From an uncultured Prevotellaceae bacterium (lineage in GTDB: Bacteria; Bacteroidota; Bacteroidia; Bacteroidales; Bacteroidaceae): a stretch of 64,000 nt of DNA. Under the pieces are notes generated by a model. It saw only the letters and a list, made by a program, of their open reading frames with translations, was not told where the DNA came from and ran no database searches. Shown here one piece after another: positions 34,156 to 43,270 of this stretch (position 1 is its first letter; each line of letters opens with the position of its first letter). The stretch covers positions 40,186-104,185 of the forward strand of contig CACZVE010000006.1 in the NCBI GenBank assembly GCA_902784565.1, given 5' to 3'. Both the position numbers and the translations under genes were made by a program.

Positions 34156-37100
34156 TTATGCCTCGTCAGTAGCATAGATCAGCACTGTAACCTCAACGGT
34201 GAACTCACCCCATCCGTACTGAACCTTGATAGGAACATAGAGGTGACGGTTCTTGGTCAGTTTCGTACCGTTGTTGTGGTATGTCAGCACACCGAACTCG
34301 GTCTTCACGAAGTGACCAGAGAGAGCACCGTCGGTCGGGTCGGTCACATTCACGCTGTTAGCGGCAGCACCTATTGCACCAGGAGCGAACAAACCTGTAC
34401 CGAACTTGTCGTAGCCTACATAGAAGCCGGCAGGAACCTTATTCTTGGTACCATCACCATCGATATCACACCTTACGTCAGCCGGGTTGACAGTGATTGT
34501 GAACGGTCCGTAGAAATTCCAGTGCCATGTACCGATTGAAGTATAGTTGTTAGCCTTGTTATACTCAGGATAACCGAACTTGTATTCGTTAGCGTTCTTG
34601 TTGTCGAACAGATAACGCCACTCGTACAGGTCGAGCATATCCTCAAGACGGATGTAACTCTTCTTCGTACCGTCAGCATTGATCGGGAAGTTGATAGCGT
34701 CGTAGATTCTAGCGCCCTCGTTCTTCTCACCGTATACCGGCTTGATAATGTCAGCCTGGAAGTGATCCTTACCGTCGTAAGATACACTGATAGTCTTAAC
34801 CTTCGTGTTAACCTCACAAACTTCAGCATAAGAACCGATCAGGACATTCATCTTCTCCGTGTTCAGGAGTCTCTTAGCCAGTGTAGCATCGGTGGTGTAA
34901 TTGATGCTCTTGGTCTTCGAAATCTGGATAGTACCAGTCTTCGGAGCAAGGTTGTTGTTATCCTTGTTGTACTCGAAGAGGTTGTAAACTTCCTTCACTG
35001 TAGGATCAGCAGCCGTGCTCAGGATAGACTGTGCATAGTTGTTAGCCTTGATCTCGTAGTTCTGGATGTAAGCGATTACAGAGTATGCACCAGTGCTTCC
35101 CTTCGGGCGAGCAAGCAGCGTATCAGCGCGGTTATCAGCCAGAGCAGGTGTTGTTGTACCATTCCATGTGGTCTTGTCATTATCAAGAATCAGGAACTCG
35201 ACATCGATACCACCGATATTCTGGTTACCAGCCATATCCTTACAGAAGTAGTAAACCATGCGCTTCACGTCGGTCTTAGCGATTCCAGGCAGTTTAACGA
35301 TACCATTATAGATACCATCATCAGCACCGTAGGTCTTGAACGACATGTTCAGGTTGTTTCTGTACAGACACTCATCAGGATTGTTCCTGGTGGTAGTGTT
35401 AGGAACGTTCACGTTGTAAGAGGTAGCCTTGAAGGCAGCATCCCAGTAAGCGTCACGGTAGTCAGCCTCGTGAGTCAGGGCAGAAGCCTTGGTCTTAGCA
35501 CCAACATTAGCGATCAGGCGGACATGAACCTTGTTACCCTCCAGCTTCGTGTTGTCAGCGCTCTTAGCACTTGCGAAGGTCACGACGTTGTAAACAGTCT
35601 TACCAGCATTGTCCCACAAGAAGTCAGCAGTAGCAGACAATGTGATTTCGTATGTAGAGTTACCACCAGTGGTGTAGTTTCTCAAAGTAGAACCGTCGAT
35701 AGCGAAGGCCTCACCTTCCATACCAGCCTGTGTAGACTGAATCTTACCATCCTTACCCTTGCCATAAGTTGTGGCAACAGTTGCAGCATAAGCAGTTACA
35801 GGATCAGCAGCATTCTCAACCCATCCGAGCATATCACCTGCGTAGTCGATATCCTCATCCTTCTCATTCTTGAGCTTGGTCTTGCCCATGTAAACATCCT
35901 GGAAGTACGGATATGCCTTGTGGAAGGCCTCCTTAGACATGTTCAACTTGGTGTAGAGTTGAGTGTTGATCTGCTTAACAGTCGTCTTCAACTGACCGCC
36001 ATTGCAAGAGAATGCAAAGTCATCGAGATAGAGGTCATAGCATCTCTCTGTAGGAACAGGAGCAGAAGCAGTAACCCACTGAATCTTAATGAAGGATACG
36101 CGAACAACCTTCTTGGTATCCTCCTGATACAGGGTAGCACGGATAATCGGGGTACGGCCGACAGCAGCAATCACGTTGGTCTCACCGAACACCTTTGCCT
36201 TCACAATACCAGTAGCCTCATCCAGGTCGATGAAGTCTTCCTGCTTGGTGACAATCTTAGGATTAGCGTTCTTAACCTCCAGGTTGTAGTTCTTAACAAC
36301 CTCGAACTTCAGTTTCAGACCCAGAGCAGCAAGATCTGTTACTTCCTTCTCGGCGCAAACATTTGTTGTGTTAGTGTAACCGTCTACGTCGTTGCTCTCA
36401 TGAACGCGAACCAACTCATACAGATCGTAAGACTTGTCGTATTCCAACTTCCAGTCAACGGTAGGATCGTCATATTCTGTGTACTTGTCAGCAGTGGTCT
36501 CGTCCCATACGATCTGGTCGTTGAGCGTACCAGCATTCAGGTCCTGAATGTCAAACTTGGCAACATTACCGCTCATGACATTGTCACCCTGACGGAAATG
36601 ATAGTCCTTAAATGCTTTAGCGTGACCATACTCTACACCAGCAGCATCCTTCACATATTCCTTAGTTACGCCATCAGCAGCGAAGTTAGAGAAATAGTGA
36701 ACCTTACCGGCATAGGCATTAGCCTTATAATACTTAGAGTTCTCAGCGATGATCAGGTCGTTAAGAGCTGCCTTGTGCACAGCAGTGTAGTCAGAGGTAA
36801 TCACCTCATTGTTATCACCAACCTTCTTGGTAGCCTGCAGGGCAATAGCAGTGATATTGTTCTTTGCATCCTTAGCAAGAAGAGCATCAGAAGAAGCGGG
36901 CTGACCCTCAGTGATCACCTTCACCTTCAGAATACCATCCTTGAACTCAGCGAACTCAGCAGTAGCCTTGAAACTGCTAGACTTACCACGGGTTACGATG
37001 TAGTCAGCATCAGCCTTCACAACATAACTCAACTTCTTCAGATCCTCAACATTCACGTTGCTGGGATTGACATGATAGTAAGCATATGTTACAGGGTTGA

Positions 37101-38034
37101 TATAGGTAGAACCAGTCTTCTGCTTCCAGATCTCATCCTTAGAATCCTTCTTAGAAACTTCCAGATCCTTGAAAGAGAACGACTTCACCAGAATAGCGGG
37201 AACACCATCCAGATAAGTGCGCTTGATATTGTTGTTACTGAATGCCTTGGTAGCATCAGCAAGTTCGTCACCAGCGAATACGATAGAGCGAAGAGCATTG
37301 TTCAGAGAAATAACAATACCATTCTTAATCACCTTACCGTCTGCATCCTTCACGCCGAAAAGGGTCAGGTTGCTCTTATCCATCACTGCGGTGATCACAC
37401 CAGGAGCAACGAATGAGATATCAGTAGCACTCTTGACATATGTGCCAGAAGCAGCGTCCCACTTGTAAACGTCAAAGTTACCAGTCTCGGGATTGGGAAC
37501 ATAGTATTCACCGTTCTGACCGTCCTTACCGTCCTTACCATCCTGGCCGTTCTTGCCATTGGTTCCGTTCTTACCGTCAGCACCGTTCTTACCATTCTTG
37601 CCGTCCTTGCCGTCCTTGCCGTCTTGGCCGTCCTGGCCGTCCTTACCGTCCTGGCCATCCTTGCCAATTGCACAGTAGTCGGTCTTGACGCCGTCCTTGT
37701 ACCAGTAACCATCGTCACCGATCGTCCAGACTGTACCGTCCTTACCGTCCTTACCGTCCTTACCGTCCTTACCGTCTTCACCATTCTTGATGGTGTAAGC
37801 CTGGCCGTTGCTCATCTCGATCTCAATGCCACCATCGGTAACACCTTTAACAATGGTGATTGCACTTCCGTCTGTAATCTTCGATTTGATGTCTTCAATG
37901 GACTTCTTGTTCTGGTCGATCAGAGCGCGGAGGTCCTTGATGTCATCATCGTAATCCTTACAAGACGTAAACGTACTCATAGAAGCAACTACCATTGCTC
38001 CCATCAGCAGCATACCAAAAATTCTTTTTTTCAT
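34156..38034 (-). CDS. Giant surface lipoprotein with collagen-like region (PL29-N/DUF4988 type)
   Basis: The 1292-residue lipoprotein has its lipobox STFTSC near residue 26. It opens with a short coiled coil (DYDDDIKDLRALIDQNKKSI), as seen in Prevotella and Bacteroides proteins annotated with a PL29 N-terminal or DUF4988 domain, followed by GIEIEMSNGQAYTIKNG. Residues about 85-185 contain collagen-like G-K/Q/N-D/N triplets interrupted by TVWTIGDDGYWYKDGVKTDY. The remaining 1100 residues are beta-rich and unassigned, with no lyase motif seen. Uniform, strongly biased codons and a complete promoter suggest a very abundant surface protein. A bidirectionally open antisense frame (34762-37416) is a by-product of this bias. 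Confidence 0.85.
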   Translation of the reverse strand: MKKRIFGMLLMGAMVVASMSTFTSCKDYDDDIKDLRALIDQNKKSIEDIKSKITDGSAITIVKGVTDGGIEIEMSNGQAYTIKNGEDGKDGKDGKDGKDGTVWTIGDDGYWYKDGVKTDYCAIGKDGQDGKDGQDGQDGKDGKDGKNGKNGADGKNGTNGKNGQDGKDGKDGQNGEYYVPNPETGNFDVYKWDAASGTYVKSATDISFVAPGVITAVMDKSNLTLFGVKDADGKVIKNGIVISLNNALRSIVFAGDELADATKAFSNNNIKRTYLDGVPAILVKSFSFKDLEVSKKDSKDEIWKQKTGSTYINPVTYAYYHVNPSNVNVEDLKKLSYVVKADADYIVTRGKSSSFKATAEFAEFKDGILKVKVITEGQPASSDALLAKDAKNNITAIALQATKKVGDNNEVITSDYTAVHKAALNDLIIAENSKYYKANAYAGKVHYFSNFAADGVTKEYVKDAAGVEYGHAKAFKDYHFRQGDNVMSGNVAKFDIQDLNAGTLNDQIVWDETTADKYTEYDDPTVDWKLEYDKSYDLYELVRVHESNDVDGYTNTTNVCAEKEVTDLAALGLKLKFEVVKNYNLEVKNANPKIVTKQEDFIDLDEATGIVKAKVFGETNVIAAVGRTPIIRATLYQEDTKKVVRVSFIKIQWVTASAPVPTERCYDLYLDDFAFSCNGGQLKTTVKQINTQLYTKLNMSKEAFHKAYPYFQDVYMGKTKLKNEKDEDIDYAGDMLGWVENAADPVTAYAATVATTYGKGKDGKIQSTQAGMEGEAFAIDGSTLRNYTTGGNSTYEITLSATADFLWDNAGKTVYNVVTFASAKSADNTKLEGNKVHVRLIANVGAKTKASALTHEADYRDAYWDAAFKATSYNVNVPNTTTRNNPDECLYRNNLNMSFKTYGADDGIYNGIVKLPGIAKTDVKRMVYYFCKDMAGNQNIGGIDVEFLILDNDKTTWNGTTTPALADNRADTLLARPKGSTGAYSVIAYIQNYEIKANNYAQSILSTAADPTVKEVYNLFEYNKDNNNLAPKTGTIQISKTKSINYTTDATLAKRLLNTEKMNVLIGSYAEVCEVNTKVKTISVSYDGKDHFQADIIKPVYGEKNEGARIYDAINFPINADGTKKSYIRLEDMLDLYEWRYLFDNKNANEYKFGYPEYNKANNYTSIGTWHWNFYGPFTITVNPADVRCDIDGDGTKNKVPAGFYVGYDKFGTGLFAPGAIGAAANSVNVTDPTDGALSGHFVKTEFGVLTYHNNGTKLTKNRHLYVPIKVQYGWGEFTVEVTVLIYATDEA

Positions 38035-38158
38035 ACGATTAAAAAAATTAAATTAATAATAAAAATTAAGTTGTTGTACTTCTTTTTCTTTCTCTCAAAT
38101 ATATGTATTACCCCATTAAAAGGGCATAGTTTCTCCTGCGCGGAGTTACAAATTTGGT

Positions 38159-38167
38159 GCAAATATA
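38159..38167 (-). promoter_or_regulatory. Proximal promoter of the giant lipoprotein gene
   Basis: The minus strand reads TTTG, 20 bases, then TATATTTGC, a good match to both consensus elements. The leader would be about 120 bases, AT-rich near the start codon. Confidence 0.75.
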
Positions 38168-38400
38168 GACATAAATCCGAAATCTTGCAAACATTTTCGA
38201 CTTTTTTTTTGAAAAAACGCCAAAATTATGCCATTTTCAGGGCAATTCATCGAAAAAACGACGCATTTTGCGCGAAATTCCGTTTATACATCGGGGTTTG
38301 CACACTATTGATTACCATTGTTTCTGTTTCGTAGTCCGAAAGGTCCTCCTATTACCTTATTATTATTATATAGACTCGTTTATGATTTTGATTTTCGGGT

Positions 38401-38432
38401 GCAAAAGTAATATAATATTTTGAATATTCAAA
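38401..38432 (-). promoter_or_regulatory. Distal promoter overlapped by a 14-bp palindrome
   Basis: The -7 box TTACTTTTGC (38410 to 38401) has a TTTG 19 bases upstream that is the first half of the perfect palindrome TTTGAATATTCAAA (38419-38432). No gene starts between here and the giant lipoprotein; apart from these two promoters, the 38035-38493 gap is AT-rich and shows nothing I can support. Confidence 0.55.
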
Positions 38433-38493
38433 TATTCTTTGCTTTTTTTTGCATTTTTATAGTGAAAAAACCATAAAATTACGACCAGGGGCA

Positions 38494-39930
38494 TTAAAAT
38501 TCCGCCGATTTGGGCGTTCTTGGGAACGGAATAACGTCGCGGATGTTCTGCATACCCGTCACAAAGAGAATCAGGCGCTCAAAACCGAGGCCGAAGCCGG
38601 CATGCGGGCAGGTTCCCCAACGACGCGTGTCGATATACCACCAGAGATGGGTCTGATCCATCTGGCGACGTTTGATCTCAGCCATCAACTTATCATAACT
38701 CTCCTCGCGGACAGAACCGCCGATGATCTCACCGATCTGTGGGAAGAGGACATCGGTGCCTTGCATGGTGGGGCCAGGGGCAATGGCGCCCTTGTAGCCG
38801 ATGCTACCCTCACCTTGAGCCTCGTTCTGTTTCATGTAGAAGGATTTGAAGGCACGGGGATAGTCAGTCATAATGACAGGCTTCTTGAAATGCTCCTCTA
38901 CGAGATAGCGCTCATGCTCAGAGGCGAGGTCGTCGCCCCAGTTGCACGGGAACTCAAACTTCTTGCCGTTCTTGATGGCCTCCTGCAGAATATTGATACC
39001 CTCGGTATAAGGCAGACGAACGAAACGGTCCTTCAGCACACCTTCGAGACGGGCGATCAAAGTCTTGTCGACCATCTGATTGAGGAAGGCGAGGTCGTCC
39101 TTGCAGTTGTCGAGTGCCCAACGGACACAATATTTGATAAAGTCCTCTTCCAGATCCATCAGTTCTTCCTGATCGAGGAAGGCCACCTCCGGCTCCACCA
39201 TCCAGAACTCAGCCAGATGGCGCGGGGTGTTACTGTTCTCGGCACGGAACGTGGGACCGAAGGTGTAGATGGCACCCAGTGCGGTGGCACCCAGTTCACC
39301 CTCGAGTTGTCCACTGACGGTGAGCGAGGTCTGCTCACCGAAGAAGTCATCGTCGTAGATGATCTTGCCGTTCTCATCCTTCTTCAGGTCGTAGAGATTC
39401 TTCGTGGTCACCTGGAACATGTTTCCGGCACCCTCGCAGTCGCTGGCCGTAATCAGCGGTGTATGGAAATAGAAGAAGCCATGCTCATGGAAATAGGTAT
39501 GGATGGCCATCGCCATATTATGACGGATACGCATCACGGCGCCGAAGGTATTGGTGCGCAGACGCATGTGGGCATTCTTGCGCATCACCTCGAACGACTG
39601 TCCTTTCTTCTGCATGGGGTAGTCGTTGCCGCAAAGACCGTACACCTCCAGACGAGTGGCCTGGATCTCACTGCTCTGTCCGGCGCCCTGGCTCTCCACC
39701 AGTGTACCCTCAGCACAGATACAGGAGCCCGTGGTGATATCCTTCAATACCTGCTCGTCGAACTTAGTAGGATCAACAACAATCTGTACATTCTTGATGG
39801 TAGAGCCATCGTTCAGGGCGATGAAGTCGACGGCCTTGGAACTGCGGTGCGTGCGCACCCAGCCCTTCACGCAGACTTCCTTGCCATATTCTGTCGATTT
39901 TAAAACATCGATGATCTTTGTTCTATTCAT
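38494..39930 (-). CDS. asnS: Asparaginyl-tRNA synthetase
   Basis: AsnRS charges tRNA-Asn. The 478-residue class IIb enzyme has the N-terminal OB-fold anticodon-binding domain ([24 protein letters not shown], split here as [13 protein letters not shown] and [10 protein letters not shown]), motif 2-type [21 protein letters not shown] ([18 protein letters not shown]) and motif 3 [15 protein letters not shown] (GLGFERL). [15 protein letters not shown]-like helix and [13 protein letters not shown] are characteristic of AsnRS. The start codon lies within the last 8 bases of the rluB frame, giving translational coupling. Confidence 0.96.
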   Translation of the reverse strand: MNRTKIIDVLKSTEYGKEVCVKGWVRTHRSSKAVDFIALNDGSTIKNVQIVVDPTKFDEQVLKDITTGSCICAEGTLVESQGAGQSSEIQATRLEVYGLCGNDYPMQKKGQSFEVMRKNAHMRLRTNTFGAVMRIRHNMAMAIHTYFHEHGFFYFHTPLITASDCEGAGNMFQVTTKNLYDLKKDENGKIIYDDDFFGEQTSLTVSGQLEGELGATALGAIYTFGPTFRAENSNTPRHLAEFWMVEPEVAFLDQEELMDLEEDFIKYCVRWALDNCKDDLAFLNQMVDKTLIARLEGVLKDRFVRLPYTEGINILQEAIKNGKKFEFPCNWGDDLASEHERYLVEEHFKKPVIMTDYPRAFKSFYMKQNEAQGEGSIGYKGAIAPGPTMQGTDVLFPQIGEIIGGSVREESYDKLMAEIKRRQMDQTHLWWYIDTRRWGTCPHAGFGLGFERLILFVTGMQNIRDVIPFPRTPKSAEF

Positions 39931-41275
39931 ATGCTCCCATTCTTAAACGATCGACTTCCTCTTCTGTCAGATAACGCCAGTCACCGCGCTTGAGGTTCTT
40001 CTTGGTGAGGCCGGCAAACTGGACACGATCCAGTTTCGTCACCTTATAGCCAAGACTCTCGAAGATACGGCGCACGATACGGTTCTTACCAGAGTGAATC
40101 TCAATACCCACCTGTTTCTTATCGGTAGGATGCGCATACTGCACATCGTCGGCCTTGATCTCGCCATCCTCCAGTTGGATACCTTCGGCAATCTGCTGGA
40201 GGTCGTGAGCCGTACAGGCCTTGTCGAGGAAGACATGATAGATCTTCTTCTTGAGATATTTCGGATGAGTCAGTTTCGAGGCCATGTCACCATCGTTCGT
40301 GAGCAAAAGCACACCAGTGGTGTTACGGTCGAGACGACCCACAGGATAGATGCGCTCGGGACAAGCATTCTTTACCAAGTCCATCACCGTCTTACGCTGC
40401 TGTGGATCATCGGAAGTCGTCACATAGTCCTTCGGCTTGTTGAGCAGGACATAGACCTTCTTCTCGATGTTGACCGGCTGGTCGTGGAAGCGAACCTCAT
40501 CGGTACGGAGGATCTTCGTACCCAGTTCCGTCACCACCTGACCGTTGACCGTCACCACACCTGCCTGGATGAACTCATCAGCCTCACGGCGACTGCAGAC
40601 ACCGGCATTGGCCAGGAACTTATTCAGACGAAGCGGTTCGTTGGGATCGTAGTTGACCTCCTTGTACTCGATACGCTTCTTCATGCTATACTTGGCATTC
40701 GGATCGTAATCGGCCGAACGGGGACGTTGTTTCTTGAAGGGTTTGTAGGGTTTGTTCGGGTTGTTGGGGTAGTTCGGGTTGTAACCGCCCTGACGAGGCT
40801 GATAGCCACGAGACTGGTAGCCGCCCTGCTGACCATAACCGCCCTCACGGGGTTGACGGGGCTGATAACCGCCCTGTTGGTTGTAGCCGCCCTCACGAGG
40901 CTGACGGGGTTGGAAACCGCCGCGCTGTTGACCGCCATAACCAGGACGACCGCTATTATAGCCACCCTGACGAGGCTGGAAACCACCCTCACGGGGTTGA
41001 CGGGGCTGATAGCCACGGTCGTTGTTATAGCCGCCCGTCCTCGGACGATAACTGGGACGCTGGGGTGTGCTGCTCTGCAGACCTGCGCCAAAACCTTCCG
41101 GACGGAAGCCGCCCTCATCTTCTTCATGATTGTTGTAACTCGGACGCTCATAGGCTGGACGCTGTCCGTTGTGAATGCGGGGGCGCGGTGAACGGCCCGG
41201 ACGGAATTCACGCTGTTCTCTCTGAAAACCTTCTTTTGGTGTTTCCTCTTGTTTCTTTTCGTTCTCGAAATCCAT
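39923..41275 (-). CDS. rluB: RluB/RsuA-family pseudouridine synthase with a long RGG/Q-rich head
   Basis: The enzyme converts one uridine of rRNA to pseudouridine. The catalytic part (about residues 200-450) has an S4 RNA-binding domain ([20 protein letters not shown]), the catalytic Asp in [19 protein letters not shown], and the RMFESLG-type C-terminal block (here [14 protein letters not shown]). The first 195 residues are low-complexity, rich in Gly, Arg, Gln, Pro and Tyr, with repeated QPREGGY and QQGGYQ units, an intrinsically disordered RNA-binding-like extension. rluB is the closest match, but RluE/RluF/RsuA are relatives. It overlaps asnS by 8 bases and follows purB after 84 AT-rich bases with no clear promoter. 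Confidence 0.88.
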   Translation of the reverse strand: MDFENEKKQEETPKEGFQREQREFRPGRSPRPRIHNGQRPAYERPSYNNHEEDEGGFRPEGFGAGLQSSTPQRPSYRPRTGGYNNDRGYQPRQPREGGFQPRQGGYNSGRPGYGGQQRGGFQPRQPREGGYNQQGGYQPRQPREGGYGQQGGYQSRGYQPRQGGYNPNYPNNPNKPYKPFKKQRPRSADYDPNAKYSMKKRIEYKEVNYDPNEPLRLNKFLANAGVCSRREADEFIQAGVVTVNGQVVTELGTKILRTDEVRFHDQPVNIEKKVYVLLNKPKDYVTTSDDPQQRKTVMDLVKNACPERIYPVGRLDRNTTGVLLLTNDGDMASKLTHPKYLKKKIYHVFLDKACTAHDLQQIAEGIQLEDGEIKADDVQYAHPTDKKQVGIEIHSGKNRIVRRIFESLGYKVTKLDRVQFAGLTKKNLKRGDWRYLTEEEVDRLRMGAYE

Positions 41276-41359
41276 TTTTTTGCTAATTAAAATCTATCTA
41301 TACTTTCTATACCTTATTATTATATATAATATATATGTAATATATCTATTAGTATTATA

Positions 41360-42706
41360 TTAGATACCTGTATAAGTGGATGGGGTGATGGCTCGCAGTT
41401 CCTCCTTGACCGACTCACTGACCTCGAGTGTCTCGATAAACTCACGAATCGTCTCAGCGGTGATCCCCTGGTTGGTGCGGGTCAGCGCCTTCAAAGCCTC
41501 ATAGGGATGCGGATACGCCTCACGGCGAAGGATGGTCTGGATGCCCTCTGCCACCACGGCCCAAGTCTTGTCAAGATCCTCCTGTAACTTCTCCTCGTTG
41601 AGGATCAGTTTGCGCAATCCCTTCAACGTACTCTGGAAAGCGATAAGGGCATGGCCCATCGGCACACCCACGTTGCGCAGGACGGTGGAATCCGTCAGGT
41701 CGCGCTGCAGACGACTCACCGGCAGTTTCTGTGCCAGGAACTGAAGCACGGCATTGGCGATGCCCAGGTTGCCCTCACTATTCTCATAGTCGATGGGATT
41801 CACCTTGTGCGGCATGGCACTGCTACCCACCTCACCAGCCTTGATCTTCTGCTTGAAATAGTCCATGGAGATATACATCCAGAAGTCACGGTCAAGGTCG
41901 ATGACGATGGTATTGATACGTCGCATGGCATCGAAAATGGCACCTAGCCAGTCGTAGTTGGAGATCTGTGTGGTGTACTGTTCGCGTTCCAGTCCCAGTT
42001 TCTCACTGACAAACTGGTTACCGAACTCCCGCCAGTCATACTGGGGATAGGCCACATGATGGGCGTTGTAGTTTCCCGTAGCGCCACCGAACTTCGCCGT
42101 CACCGGTGTCTCCTTCAAGGCGCGCAACTGCTCTTCCAGTCGGTAGACATAGACCATCACCTCCTTCCCCAAGCGGGTAGGAGAAGCCGGTTGTCCATGT
42201 GTCTTGGCAAGCATTGGAATCATCTTCCATTCTTCTGCATAGTCATGGAGTTGCTCTATCAGTTCCTCGACCAACGGATAATACACGTTTTCCAGTGCTT
42301 CTTTGACAGAAAGGGGAACGGACGTGTTATTGATATCCTGGGAGGTCAAACCGAAATGAATAAACTCCTTGTACTGGTCAAGTCCGCCCATCTTGTCGAA
42401 CTCCTCCTTGATGAAGTATTCAACAGCCTTGACGTCGTGGTTGGTCACCTTCTCGATGTCCTTCACACGCTGAGCCTCGGCAGGGGTCAGGTTGCGATAG
42501 ATGTCACGGAGCCTCTCAAACAGGCTATGGTTGAAATCTTCCAGTTGCGGTAATGGCAGTTCACAAAGGGATATAAAATACTCGATCTCCACACGTACCC
42601 TGTAACGGATCAACGCATATTCAGAAAAGTACTCGGCCAATGGTTCTGTCTTGCCTCTGTAGCGGCCATCTATAGGCGAGATGGCTGTCAGTAAACTCAA
42701 TTCCAT
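41360..42706 (-). CDS. purB: Adenylosuccinate lyase
   Basis: PurB acts twice in purine synthesis, releasing fumarate from SAICAR and from adenylosuccinate. The 448-residue protein has the opening LTAISPIDGRYRGKTEPLAEYFSE (AISPIDGRY), the catalytic-His segment TKTHGQPASPT (here AKTHGQPASPTRLG), and the fumarase/lyase signature SSAMPHKVNPIDYENSEGN. These are the marks of the E. coli-type enzyme. The promoter box lies at 42763-42755, and rluB-asnS follow downstream. Confidence 0.96.
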   Translation of the reverse strand: MELSLLTAISPIDGRYRGKTEPLAEYFSEYALIRYRVRVEIEYFISLCELPLPQLEDFNHSLFERLRDIYRNLTPAEAQRVKDIEKVTNHDVKAVEYFIKEEFDKMGGLDQYKEFIHFGLTSQDINNTSVPLSVKEALENVYYPLVEELIEQLHDYAEEWKMIPMLAKTHGQPASPTRLGKEVMVYVYRLEEQLRALKETPVTAKFGGATGNYNAHHVAYPQYDWREFGNQFVSEKLGLEREQYTTQISNYDWLGAIFDAMRRINTIVIDLDRDFWMYISMDYFKQKIKAGEVGSSAMPHKVNPIDYENSEGNLGIANAVLQFLAQKLPVSRLQRDLTDSTVLRNVGVPMGHALIAFQSTLKGLRKLILNEEKLQEDLDKTWAVVAEGIQTILRREAYPHPYEALKALTRTNQGITAETIREFIETLEVSESVKEELRAITPSTYTGI

Positions 42707-42754
42707 TCTTCTAAATCTCGATAATTATCTTTATAACAGTGTGTCGTTTGGGCT

Positions 42755-42763
42755 GCAAAGGTA
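42755..42763 (-). promoter_or_regulatory. -7 promoter box of purB
   Basis: The minus strand reads TTACCTTTGC, with the ATG 48 bases downstream. It probably serves purB-rluB-asnS. Confidence 0.65.
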
Positions 42764-42775
42764 AGGATAAAAAAT

Positions 42776-42813
42776 GAATCTGCAAAATTTTCTCCCGAAA
42801 AACTTGCAGATTC
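42776..42813 (-). terminator. Terminator after the ACT-domain gene
   Basis: GAATCTGCAA (42776-42785) pairs with TTGCAGATTC (42804-42813). On the minus strand ATTTTTTAT follows. It lies between the ACT gene stop and the purB promoter. Confidence 0.82.
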
Positions 42814-42832
42814 ACGGTGTATTATTCCCTGT

Positions 42833-43258
42833 TTACAACTGATAGAGGTCGTTTGCCGCCATCAGTTCCACCTTTTTCTCTTCCAGGACGCGCTCACAGG
42901 CATCCAAGTCCGTCGGACGGATCACCACATGAGCCACATCGCCATTGGCAAAGGAGTACATGTACTCAATGAAGATGCCTTTCTGGGAAAGATACCTGAG
43001 GACAACCGCCAGTGATCCGCTTGTGTTCGGACAGACAAAGCCGATCACATCGGTTATCTTCACGGCAAAATGAGCCTCTTTCAACACCTGATAGGCCTTC
43101 TCCGGATCAGAAACGATACAACGCAGGATGCCAAAGTCACTATTGTCGGCAATACTCATGGCAGAGAGGTTTATACCTGCCTCACCAAGAACGTCGGTCA
43201 CCTCGGTCAGTCGCCCGGACTTGTTCTCGAGGAAAATGCTTAATTGTTTTGCTTTCAT
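42833..43258 (-). CDS. Tandem ACT-domain protein
   Basis: The 141-residue cytosolic protein consists of two ACT domains: residues about 4-68 (SIFLENKSGRLTEVTDVLGEAGINLSAMSI, split as FLENKSGRLTEVTDVL and GINLSAMSI) and about 72-138 (VCPNTSGSLAVVLRYLSQKG, IEYMYSF). ACT domains bind amino acids. Stand-alone tandem forms like this sit next to phenylacetate-CoA ligase genes in many Bacteroidota, as here (12-base gap), and may sense aromatic amino acids or their products. No catalytic domain is present. Confidence 0.85.
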   Translation of the reverse strand: MKAKQLSIFLENKSGRLTEVTDVLGEAGINLSAMSIADNSDFGILRCIVSDPEKAYQVLKEAHFAVKITDVIGFVCPNTSGSLAVVLRYLSQKGIFIEYMYSFANGDVAHVVIRPTDLDACERVLEEKKVELMAANDLYQL

Positions 43259-43270
43259 TTTATTTATATT

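Noticed and set aside
34762-37416. Open frame of 884 codons on the plus strand, antisense to the giant lipoprotein gene
   Set aside because: No signal peptide, promoter or recognisable domain. Its openness follows from the strong codon bias of the real gene on the other strand.
38251-38322. Minus-strand ORF of about 23 codons between the tandem promoters
   Set aside because: Its ATG has no clear A-rich or other start context and the length is within chance. I could not support it as a leader peptide.
38449-39903. Open frame of 484 codons antisense to asnS
   Set aside because: asnS is certain from its motifs, and the antisense frame has no recognisable domain.
41276-41359. Promoter between purB and rluB
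   Set aside because: The spacer is AT-rich with TATATA runs but has no TAnnTTTG box in the right orientation. Read-through from purB is more likely.
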